Positions 1 to 7,300 of a stretch of 61,256 nucleotides of DNA are shown here, in pieces. The DNA comes from Streptomyces monomycini (lineage in GTDB: Bacteria; Actinomycetota; Actinomycetes; Streptomycetales; Streptomycetaceae). Where the stretch lies: positions 1 to 61,256 of the forward strand of contig NZ_JAFIQY010000050.1 in the NCBI RefSeq assembly GCF_022271435.1, in the 5' to 3' direction. Within the stretch, counting starts at the first letter, position 1; every line of letters starts with the position of its first letter. The notes under the pieces are model-generated. The model saw only the letters and a program-made list of their open reading frames with translations, was not told the DNA's origin and made no database searches. The position numbers and the translations under genes were made by a program.

Positions 1-2
1 GT

Positions 3-1127
3 GTGCACCGGCGGACGCTGCTGGGCGGGGCGGTGGCGGGAGCGGCGCTGGCCGCGCTGCCGTTCGGGGCGCAGCGGCCCGCGGTCGCCGCGCCGCGGGC
101 GGGCGCCCCGGGGCGGTTTCCGCTCCCGTCCGCGCCGGGCCCCTCCGACGAGTACGCCGTCCTGATCACCGGCGACGCCGGGACGGGCACGGCGGAGCAG
201 TACGCGGTCACGGCGGCGGCCGCGGAGGTCTGCCGCGCCGAACACGTCGGGCTGGCGGTCGGCCTCGGGGACAACATCTACGAGAACGGCCCGGAGTCCG
301 ACCACGACTCGGAGTTCACGGAGAAGTTCGAGCTGCCCAACACCGGTATCGACGTGCCGTGGCTGATGGTGCTGGGCAACCACGACTGTTCGGGGCTGAT
401 CCCCGGCAGCGGCGGCGACCCCTCCCGCGGTGACCGCGAGGTCGCGTACGCCGCCACGTCCCGCCGCTGGTACATGCCGGGCCGCTACTACAACGTCGCC
501 CTCCCGGCAGACGGCTCCCAGGGGGAACCGCTCGTCGAGTTCTTCGCGCTCGACACCAACCCGGTCGCCTCCTACGTAGCGCAGACCGACCCGCACTACT
601 ACTGGAACGGCCCGTACATGCGCGAACAGCGCCGCTGGCTGGACGCCGCGCTGACCGCCTCCCGCGCGCGCTGGAAGGTGGTGCTGAGCCACCACCCGTA
701 CCTGAACAACGGCAAGCACGGCAGCGCCGGTGCGTACGACGGCTTCGTGATCGGGAACTACACCAGCGGCATCCACCTCAAGAAGCTGTACGAGGAGGTG
801 GTGTGCGGCCGCGCCGACCTGATCATGTCCGGGCACGACCACACCCTGCAGATCCTGGAGCCCACCGACCGTACCCGCGGCACCCGGCAACTCGTCTGCG
901 GCGCCGCGGCCAAGACAGGCGACGGCAGGGCCCACTTCACCCACCCCGCCGCCTGGCAGGACTTCACCCGGCACGGGTTCATGGTGCTGAAGGCGGGGGC
1001 CGGCGCGATGACGATCGACGCGTACGTGGTCGACATCGCCACGAAGAAGGCCCGGCTCGCCCACCGGACACGGACCGCTCGGCCGGTGGCTGCGGGGGCC
1101 GGGGTGCCGGCGGGGGCTGGGGGCTGA
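3..1127 (+). CDS. Secreted metallophosphoesterase, possibly 5'-truncated by the window edge
   Basis: Calcineurin-like phosphoesterase resembling purple acid phosphatases, probably exported. The first residues carry a twin-arginine-like pair (RRTLLGG) followed by an Ala/Gly-rich hydrophobic stretch and Ala-rich cleavage region, so a Tat signal is likely. Metal-binding blocks appear in family order: GDAGTG near residue 57, GDNIYENG near 90, GNHD near 125, SHHPYLNNGKHG near 230 and SGHDH near 276. The GTG at base 3 is the first visible start, but the frame is open to the left edge, so a few N-terminal residues may lie outside. Substrate is unknown; a phosphomonoester is the family expectation. 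A second, different family member is at 39910-40890. Confidence 0.85.
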   Translation: MHRRTLLGGAVAGAALAALPFGAQRPAVAAPRAGAPGRFPLPSAPGPSDEYAVLITGDAGTGTAEQYAVTAAAAEVCRAEHVGLAVGLGDNIYENGPESDHDSEFTEKFELPNTGIDVPWLMVLGNHDCSGLIPGSGGDPSRGDREVAYAATSRRWYMPGRYYNVALPADGSQGEPLVEFFALDTNPVASYVAQTDPHYYWNGPYMREQRRWLDAALTASRARWKVVLSHHPYLNNGKHGSAGAYDGFVIGNYTSGIHLKKLYEEVVCGRADLIMSGHDHTLQILEPTDRTRGTRQLVCGAAAKTGDGRAHFTHPAAWQDFTRHGFMVLKAGAGAMTIDAYVVDIATKKARLAHRTRTARPVAAGAGVPAGAGG

Positions 1128-1155
1128 GGGCTGAGGGCTGTTGTGAAAGTACTGT

Positions 1156-1284
1156 TCACAGCCACTCGTTGAGGACCGCGACCAGCACGGTCGCCTCGTA
1201 GCGGACCGCGAGCTTGTCATACCTCGCGGCTACAGCCCGGCGGCGCATGAGGCGGTCGCGGACGCGGTCCGTCGGGACCGGGAT
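1156..1284 (-). pseudogene. IS5-family transposase 3' remnant (internally deleted)
   Basis: Read on the minus strand, the last codons give RYDKLAVRYEATVLVAVLNEWL plus stop, which I recognise as the C-terminus of Streptomyces IS5-family transposases. Upstream in the same frame comes IPVPTDRVRDRL, normally about 30 residues further N-terminal, so the stretch between them is deleted. No N-terminal catalytic region is present. The upstream edge of the remnant abuts the MerR-type promoter at 1289-1319. A second piece of the same transposase family lies inverted at 2191-2303. Confidence 0.75.
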
Positions 1285-1288
1285 CCGC

Positions 1289-1319
1289 TTGCTTGGAGTG
1301 CACTCCAAGGTCATAGCGT
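1289..1319 (+). promoter_or_regulatory. MerR-type promoter with 18-bp perfect palindrome
   Basis: The perfect palindrome CTTGGAGTGCACTCCAAG occupies 1292-1309. It fits inside a 19-bp spacer between TTGCTT (1289-1294, -35) and TAGCGT (1314-1319, -10). An overlong spacer filled by a dyad is the hallmark of promoters activated by MerR-family regulators through DNA twisting. The promoter points at the SDR gene starting at 1387. No merR gene is adjacent, so any regulator would act in trans. The geometry is seen in the sequence; the regulator class is inferred. Confidence 0.75.
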
Positions 1320-1386
1320 TGAGACAGCTGAACCGAACACCCGACGCGTCGGCATCGTCCCGCACGACCAACGAGAATGGCGGCAA

Positions 1387-2181
1387 GTGGTAGCCAACCA
1401 GTTCACAACGCATGCAGAACTTTTCGATCTGCGGGGAAAGCGCGCGCTCGTCACCGGTGGCACCCGGGGCATCGGAATGATGATTGCACGTGGCCTGCTC
1501 CAGGCGGGCGTCCACGTGGTCATCAGCTCACGCAACGCGGAAGCGTGCGCTCAGGCGCAGGAACAACTGTCCACCTTCGGTGAGGTGCGGGCCATCCCCG
1601 CCGACCTGTCCCGCCACGACGAGTGCCGGCGACTGTCCGACCTCGTCACCGCGGACTCGGAACGTCTCGACATCCTCGTCAACAACGCGGGCGCCATGTG
1701 GGACGAGCCGCTGGCGTCGTTCCCGGACGCGGCCTGGGACACGGTCGTCGACCTCAACCTGAAGTCGCCGTTCTGGCTGGTCCAGGCGCTGCTGCCCGCA
1801 CTTCGCAGGGCGGGCACTGCCGATGATCCCGCGCGGATCATCAACATCGGCAGCATCGCCGCCATCCACGTCCCCCAGCGGCCCAACTACTCGTACTCCA
1901 GCAGCAAGGCCGCACTGCATCAACTCACCAGAGTGCTCGCCAAGGAACTAGGACCGCAGCACGTCACCGTGAACGCCGTGGCGCCGGGACCGTTCCCGTC
2001 GAAGATGATGGCCGCAACCCTCGACGAGTTCGGCGAGGCGATCGCGGCGTCGGCCCCACTACGCCGGATCGGCCGCGACGACGACATGGCGGGTGTCGCC
2101 GCGTTCCTAGCCAGCCGGGCAGGCGCATACCTGACAGGCGCCGTGATCCCCGTCGACGGCGGCATCGCCACCACCGCGTAG
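1387..2181 (+). CDS. SDR-family oxidoreductase
   Basis: Classical short-chain dehydrogenase/reductase of 264 aa. The Rossmann motif TGGTRGIG is at residues 23-30, NNAG at 99-102, the catalytic Ser at 156 and the YSSSK catalytic Tyr/Lys at 170/174. The end reads GAYLTGAVIPVDGG, typical of the family. Cofactor NAD(P)H is expected; the substrate cannot be told. The GTG start at 1387 is the first in frame after the MerR-type promoter and leaves a 60-70 nt leader without a strong Shine-Dalgarno sequence. The gene is flanked by IS5-family transposase fragments in opposite orientation, which suggests it arrived as a mobile passenger. Confidence 0.9.
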   Translation: MVANQFTTHAELFDLRGKRALVTGGTRGIGMMIARGLLQAGVHVVISSRNAEACAQAQEQLSTFGEVRAIPADLSRHDECRRLSDLVTADSERLDILVNNAGAMWDEPLASFPDAAWDTVVDLNLKSPFWLVQALLPALRRAGTADDPARIINIGSIAAIHVPQRPNYSYSSSKAALHQLTRVLAKELGPQHVTVNAVAPGPFPSKMMAATLDEFGEAIAASAPLRRIGRDDDMAGVAAFLASRAGAYLTGAVIPVDGGIATTA

Positions 2182-2190
2182 GCCGCCTAG

Positions 2191-2303
2191 GTCCTGTATG
2201 CGCAAATCAAGGCCACGATCCCGGTCCCGACGGACCGCGTCCGCCACCGCCTCGAGCGCGGATCGCGAGGCGGACGGCCGCCCAAGTCCGACAAGGACGA
2301 CTC
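2191..2303 (+). pseudogene. IS5-family transposase internal remnant
   Basis: In the frame starting at 2191 the translation runs AQIKATIPVPTDRVRHRL and then RGSRGGRPPKSDKDD, matching the internal region of the same IS5 subgroup whose C-terminus is at 1156-1284. Similarity stops after DKDD. Bases 2218-2252 are an inverted copy of 1250-1284 with one mismatch in 35. The fragment follows the SDR stop codon by 9 nt. Confidence 0.7.
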
Positions 2304-2398
2304 CACAGGACGACACCTCGGGTGGCGGTTTCCTGCCCTTGCCGCTGTCACATGTCAGCAGCACAGTGTGTGGCTCACCCACCGAAAGGCCGCTGAAC

Positions 2399-3949
2399 AT
2401 GCCCCGTAAGAAACTCACGTCCGCGCCCGTGTCGGCGAATCCGAGCGGCACCGCCTCGAAGAGAAGGCGGCCGAGTCCCGCTTGGACGGCCACGGCAGTC
2501 GGCGTCCTCTGCCTCTCTACGGCGCTGACCACCTCCGCCGACGCGCTGCCTGTGTCTGCCACCCAGGGGCAGGCCCGGACAGGTGCTTACGCCAAGGCCT
2601 CACACCGTCCCGTCGTCTTCGTCCACGGCTGGCACTCCGAAGGTGCGGTCTGGAACGGGATGCTGGGTTACGCCGAGACACAGGGATACGAGAGCAGCGC
2701 ATTACATGTCTACGACTACAGCAGGATGACGAAGCCCGGTGAGCACAATCCTGGAATCGGCGAGATAGCCGGAGACTTCTCCAAAAGAGTCGACGAGATC
2801 GCGAGAACGTCGCCGGACGGCAAGGTCGACATCGTGGCCCACTCGATGGGGGGCCTCGTCGCGCGCGCCTACATCAAGAAGCTGGGCGGCGTGGACAAGG
2901 TGCAGCACTTCGTCTCCATGGGAAGCCCGCACCATGGCACCATCGTGGCTGACGTGGGGGTGGGTGGGTCCAATGCCGTCAACGCGATCGGGTTCTTCCT
3001 CGGAGAGAACAACGTCTTGGTCGGGCATGCGAGAGAGCTCGCCAAGAATTGCGACGCGCAGTGCTGGGACATGGCGAGCAGGTCACCTTTCCTGAGGTCG
3101 CTGAACTCGGGGACGGAAGCGCCACGCAGAGCCGACGGGTACCCCCGGTACACGACCTTCCGCTCCAACGTCGACGACGAGCCGGCCGTCCACAAGAACA
3201 CCAGGGGCGGGTTGAAGCCCAAGATCGGCCTGTGCGACGGCGTCGTCTTCGGTATCACCGACCAGGGCTCCTGGGCCCTCGAAGGCAACGGCCCGAACGT
3301 GCGGGGCGGAAAGACCTCCGCCCTCGAGGGAGCGGACAACATCGTCACGACGTGCTTGCCGCACGGCGATTACCTCAACGACCCATGGACGCAGGAGAAG
3401 ACCCTGGACGCGCTCGCCGAGACCGCCGGCGGCGAGACGGACAAGTACGTGCCCAGGGCACGTAATACCACCACGTGCAACGCGTTGACCCGGACTCACA
3501 GCGGCGGTGATTACGTTCAGGCGTGGCTGCAGTCCTGTCTGCAAGTCAGCCCGGCCAAAGAGGTGACTCCGGTCCTCCGGATCCGCGGCTGCGGGCACTA
3601 CCGCAGACCCGGGTTTTTCGGCGGGCAACGCGTCTGGTACTACGCTCCCGAAGGGTGGGGGGACAACGTGCAGTGTGTGATGACTCGCCATGATCTCTCC
3701 CTCAAGAAGGAAACCCGCACCAGGCGAGAACCGGGCAACCATGAAGCGACGTTCGACACGCGTGCCGGTGAGGTGAAGGTCGGCAACCTCTCCCTCCAGG
3801 GTGCGGGGACATACCAGCTCTACAGCTCCAGTCTGAGCAGGCCGCACGGCTCGCCGCACATCTCTGTGAACGTCAGGACATGGAATGACGACGACAACTA
3901 CACGACCTTGAATCCCTCGGTCGAAGGGCCCAGCGTGACGGTCCGGTAG
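2399..3949 (+). CDS. Secreted alpha/beta-hydrolase (PGAP1/lipase-like) with C-terminal extension
   Basis: Esterase/lipase-type hydrolase of 516 aa. The ATG at 2399 has GAAAGG about 10 nt upstream; the frame is open further 5' but that part is translated IS remnant. A basic N-terminus (KRRR, 21-24) precedes a hydrophobic signal region at about 30-48. The oxyanion motif VHGW is at 75-78 and the nucleophile elbow AHSMG at 147-151 (Ser149), followed by MGSPHHG, as in PGAP1-like and LipA-type lipases. The last ~180 residues are Cys-containing and unassigned, and may bind substrate or the cell wall. Lipid or ester substrate is inferred from the fold only. Confidence 0.8.
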   Translation: MPRKKLTSAPVSANPSGTASKRRRPSPAWTATAVGVLCLSTALTTSADALPVSATQGQARTGAYAKASHRPVVFVHGWHSEGAVWNGMLGYAETQGYESSALHVYDYSRMTKPGEHNPGIGEIAGDFSKRVDEIARTSPDGKVDIVAHSMGGLVARAYIKKLGGVDKVQHFVSMGSPHHGTIVADVGVGGSNAVNAIGFFLGENNVLVGHARELAKNCDAQCWDMASRSPFLRSLNSGTEAPRRADGYPRYTTFRSNVDDEPAVHKNTRGGLKPKIGLCDGVVFGITDQGSWALEGNGPNVRGGKTSALEGADNIVTTCLPHGDYLNDPWTQEKTLDALAETAGGETDKYVPRARNTTTCNALTRTHSGGDYVQAWLQSCLQVSPAKEVTPVLRIRGCGHYRRPGFFGGQRVWYYAPEGWGDNVQCVMTRHDLSLKKETRTRREPGNHEATFDTRAGEVKVGNLSLQGAGTYQLYSSSLSRPHGSPHISVNVRTWNDDDNYTTLNPSVEGPSVTVR

Positions 3950-4075
3950 CTGTACTGATCACGAGCGCCGCCGAAAAGGACGCGGGGGTGCGACCGGACG
4001 GACGGCACTGCCGACATCGGCCAACCTGCGCGCCCGGCGCGCCTTTCCGCGCATGAACGATTACTGTTGCCGCCG

Positions 4076-4513
4076 ATGACGCCCGACCGTGCGGTACTGC
4101 CCGGCTGCTCCGCGTCCCGGACCGGAGCGGTGATCCTGGTACTGCTCGCTGCCCTGGCGCACGTGCTGGTCTGCGCGCACGGGCCGGTTCCGGCAGGCGG
4201 CGGCCAGGTCGACACTCCCGTCGCGGCCGCCGCCTTCGAGTGCGCGGGCGCGCCCGGGCAGTTCACGGACGCCGCGGCCGCCCACTCGCTGCACGGGCAC
4301 GGCAGCGCCGAGCTCTGCTCGGGTCCGGACAGCCCGACGCTCCAGCCCCCACGGCAGATCGCTTCTCCCCTGCCGTTCCTTCCGAGCCTGGTGCCGGCCG
4401 TTTTCACCGGAGCCGGGCCGGACGACGTGGCGGCCGACCGGTCGCCGCCCCCGTGCCCCGGGCGCACGGCGGCCGGGCAGGAGCGGGCCCGCCTCGGCGT
4501 GTGGCGGACCTGA
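4076..4513 (+). CDS. Small membrane-anchored protein of unknown function
   Basis: A 145-aa ORF with one hydrophobic segment near the N-terminus (about residues 14-35) ending in VCAHGP, then a low-complexity region containing Cys and His (FECAGAP, HSLHGHG) and a Pro-rich tail. I do not recognise a named family. ATG 4076 is preferred over the upstream TTG at 4067; neither has a clear ribosome site. It lies 110 nt before the cysteine-synthase-like gene on the same strand and may share its transcript. Cys/His residues outside the membrane segment could bind metal, but that is speculation. Confidence 0.55.
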   Translation: MTPDRAVLPGCSASRTGAVILVLLAALAHVLVCAHGPVPAGGGQVDTPVAAAAFECAGAPGQFTDAAAAHSLHGHGSAELCSGPDSPTLQPPRQIASPLPFLPSLVPAVFTGAGPDDVAADRSPPPCPGRTAAGQERARLGVWRT

Positions 4514-4623
4514 TCGCTCCGGAGGCCGCGCCGGTGCCCCCGCGCGGCCAGTGAGCAGATCCGCCTTTCCCCGACTCACGGCCGGCCGCCGATGCACGGC
4601 GCCGGCCGCAGGAGAAACACGCC

Positions 4624-5769
4624 ATGAACCAGCTCACCCGCACTCCCGTGCCCGTCTCCCCGGCCCAACTGCTGGCCGGCGCCCGGCGCCCGATGCACAC
4701 TCCCGCCGGTCTCGTCGGCGACACCCCCGTCCTGTGGATCGGCGAGCCCTTCACCGCCCCCGGGCGGGGATTCTGGGCCAAGCTCGAAGGCCACAACCCC
4801 GGCGGCATCAAGGACCGCACCGCCTTGCACATGGTGCACGAGGCGCGGGCGCGCGGGCAGCTGCGGCCCGGCGCCCGTATCGTCGAATCCACCTCCGGCA
4901 CCCTCGGCCTCGGCCTGGCGCTGGCCGGCGCCACCTTCGGCCACCCGGTCACCGTCGTGACCGATCCGGGCATGGAGCCCCTGATGACGGGGCTGCTCAC
5001 GGCCTACGGGGCCGATGTCGACCTCGTGCACCGCCCCCACCCGGCCGGCGGCTGGCAGCAGTCCCGCCGCCACCGTGTCGAGGAACTCCTGGCCGTACAG
5101 CCCGAGGCCTGGTGTCCCGACCAGTACAACAACCCCGACAACGTGGCCGCCTACGCCCCGCTGGCCCACGAACTGACCGCCCAGCTCGGGCGGATCGACA
5201 CCCTGGTGGTCTCGGTGGGCACCGGCGGCCACTCGGCGGGCATCGCGTCCGTACTGCGCGGCTTCTTCCCGCGCCTGCGGGTCGTTGGTGTCGACACCAC
5301 CGGCTCCACGATCTTCGGCCAGCCCGCCGCGCCCCGCCTGATGCGCGGCCTGGGCTCCAGCATCTACCCCCGCAACGTCGCCTACCACCTCTTCGACGAG
5401 GTCCACTGGGTCGCCGCCCCCGAAGCCGTGTGGGCCGCCCGGCGCCTGGCCCGCGACCACTACACCACCGGTGGCTGGAGCGTGGGCGCCGTCGCCCTGG
5501 TCGCCCGCTGGCTGGCCCGTACCCTGCCTGCCGAGGAACGGATCGTCACGGTCTTCCCCGACGGCCCGCAGCGCTACGTCGGCACCGTCTTCGACGACGC
5601 CTACGGCCGCGAGCACCACCTGCTGGACCGGCTGCCCGCCGAAGATCCCGACGAGATCGACGACCCCGCCCGGCAGGTCGTCACCCGCTGGACCCGCTGC
5701 ACCCGTGTCACCGACCCGACCCGCCCCGCCACCCCCGACGCACTGAGCACGGCGGGAGTCGCCCGATGA
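4624..5769 (+). CDS. PLP-dependent cysteine synthase / cystathionine beta-synthase-like enzyme
   Basis: Fold-type II PLP enzyme of 381 aa. The cofactor lysine is in NPGGIKDR (Lys63), followed by the substrate loop STSGTLGLGLA and the glycine-rich phosphate site VSVGTGGHSAG. The loop differs from the usual S-G-N-T-G of cysteine synthases, as also seen in side-branch members such as SbnA, so beta-replacement on an O-activated serine with an unusual nucleophile is possible. Its stop overlaps the start of the next gene (ATGA, 5766-5769), so enzyme and MFS carrier are translationally coupled. This suggests a made-and-exported or imported-and-processed small molecule. Confidence 0.85.
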   Translation: MNQLTRTPVPVSPAQLLAGARRPMHTPAGLVGDTPVLWIGEPFTAPGRGFWAKLEGHNPGGIKDRTALHMVHEARARGQLRPGARIVESTSGTLGLGLALAGATFGHPVTVVTDPGMEPLMTGLLTAYGADVDLVHRPHPAGGWQQSRRHRVEELLAVQPEAWCPDQYNNPDNVAAYAPLAHELTAQLGRIDTLVVSVGTGGHSAGIASVLRGFFPRLRVVGVDTTGSTIFGQPAAPRLMRGLGSSIYPRNVAYHLFDEVHWVAAPEAVWAARRLARDHYTTGGWSVGAVALVARWLARTLPAEERIVTVFPDGPQRYVGTVFDDAYGREHHLLDRLPAEDPDEIDDPARQVVTRWTRCTRVTDPTRPATPDALSTAGVAR

Positions 5770-7016
5770 AGCACCTGTGGCGGCAGACCCGCTCCTTCCC
5801 GCCCGCGGCACGCCTGCTGATGGCCAACCAGTTCGCCATCAACCTCGCCTTCTACATGCTCATGCCCTATCTCGCCGCCCACCTGGCCGGCACCCTGGGC
5901 CTGGCCGCCTGGGCCGTCGGTCTCGTCCTGGGCGTGCGCAACTTCTCGCAGCAGGGCATGTTCCTCATCGGCGGCACCCTCGCCGACCGGGTCGGCTACA
6001 AGATCCCCATCATGACCGGCTGCCTGCTGCGCACCGTCGGCTTCGGTCTGCTCGGCTGGGTCGACAGCCTGCCCGCCCTGATCGCCGCCTCCGCGGCGAC
6101 CGGCTTCGCCGGCGCCCTGTTCAACCCCGCCGTCCGCGCCTACCTCGCCGCCGAAGCGGGAGCGCGGCGGGTGGACGCCTTCGCCACCTTCAACGTCTAC
6201 TACCAGGCCGGGATGCTCGCGGGCCCGCTCGTCGGCCTGGCGCTGCTGGCCGCCGACTTCCGCCTGGTGTGCACGGTCGCCGCCACCGTCTTCGCCGCGC
6301 TCACCCTGCTGCAATGGCGCGCTCTTCCCCGGCTCGGCGGTACGGCCGCCGCCACCCGGGAGCGCGTGCTCGCCCAGTGGCGCGCGGTCGCCTCGAACCG
6401 GCCCTTCCTGCTGTTCTCGCTGGCGATGATCGGCTCCTACGTCCTGACCTTCCAGGTCTACCTCGCCCTGCCCCTGGCCGCCTCCGACGCCCTCGGTGAC
6501 CGGGGCACCCTGGCCACCAGCGGCCTGTTCGTCGTCTCGGCGGCCGTCACCGTCGCCGGCCAGCTCCGGCTGACCGGCTGGGCCAAGGCCCGGTGGAGCC
6601 CCAGCCAGGCCCTGGTGCGCGGCCTGGCCGCCATGGGGCTGGCCTTCCTCCCCCTGGCCTGCGTCTCGTCCGGCGTACCCGCGGCGGTCCTCACCGCGCT
6701 CGTCGCCGCCGTCGTGCTGCTCGCCGCGGGCAGCGCGGTGGTCCACCCCTTCGAGATGGACACCGTCGTCACGCTGTCCGGGGGACGTCTGGTGGCCACC
6801 CACTACGGCCTCTACAACACCGTCTCGGGGCTGGGCATCACCGTGGGCAACCTCGTCACCGGCGCCCTGTGGGACTTCGCCGCCCGCCACGACGCCCGCT
6901 GGCTGACCTGGACCGCCCTGGCCGCGACCGGCCTGGCCTGCGCGACGGCCCTGGCCGCCCTCGCCCGTGGCGGACACCTGGCACCGGGCCGCCAGCCGCA
7001 ACCGGCCCCGGCGTAG
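5766..7016 (+). CDS. MFS transporter
   Basis: Integral membrane protein of 416 aa with about 12 hydrophobic segments. A typical MFS loop 2-3 motif is seen as GGTLADRVGYKIPIM near residue 75. It starts by ATGA overlap with the upstream PLP enzyme. A drug/metabolite exporter is the likely subclass, and the cargo is probably the product of the coupled enzyme. The C-terminus is short and Pro/Gln-rich. Confidence 0.88.
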   Translation: MKHLWRQTRSFPPAARLLMANQFAINLAFYMLMPYLAAHLAGTLGLAAWAVGLVLGVRNFSQQGMFLIGGTLADRVGYKIPIMTGCLLRTVGFGLLGWVDSLPALIAASAATGFAGALFNPAVRAYLAAEAGARRVDAFATFNVYYQAGMLAGPLVGLALLAADFRLVCTVAATVFAALTLLQWRALPRLGGTAAATRERVLAQWRAVASNRPFLLFSLAMIGSYVLTFQVYLALPLAASDALGDRGTLATSGLFVVSAAVTVAGQLRLTGWAKARWSPSQALVRGLAAMGLAFLPLACVSSGVPAAVLTALVAAVVLLAAGSAVVHPFEMDTVVTLSGGRLVATHYGLYNTVSGLGITVGNLVTGALWDFAARHDARWLTWTALAATGLACATALAALARGGHLAPGRQPQPAPA

Positions 7017-7300
7017 CCGGTCGGCGCACCACCGGCATACCCCCCCATGCGCCCTGAAAGTGCGCATTCCGGACCGCTGTCCTAACGTGGGCGCATGGCC
7101 GCTTCCCGGTTGCGATGGTCCTCCTTCGGCGGGCCGCGCAGGGAAGCGGCGGGCGTGGTGGCCCCGGCGTCGCCGGCCCCGACTGCCTGGCGGGCAGCCG
7201 GGGCCGGCGCGCCTCCGGTGTGCGGCCCCCGCCCCCGGCCGGGAGACACGTCCGGCAGCCGTACGTCCGCACCGGCCGGGGGACAGGAGCGTCGCAGGTC

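Noticed and set aside
1377..1583. Short plus-strand ORF overlapping the SDR start
   Set aside because: Out of frame with the SDR and without recognisable content.
4551..5765. In-frame extension upstream of the MFS gene
   Set aside because: Arg/Pro-rich shadow of the PLP enzyme; ATG 5766 starts a normal MFS N-terminus.
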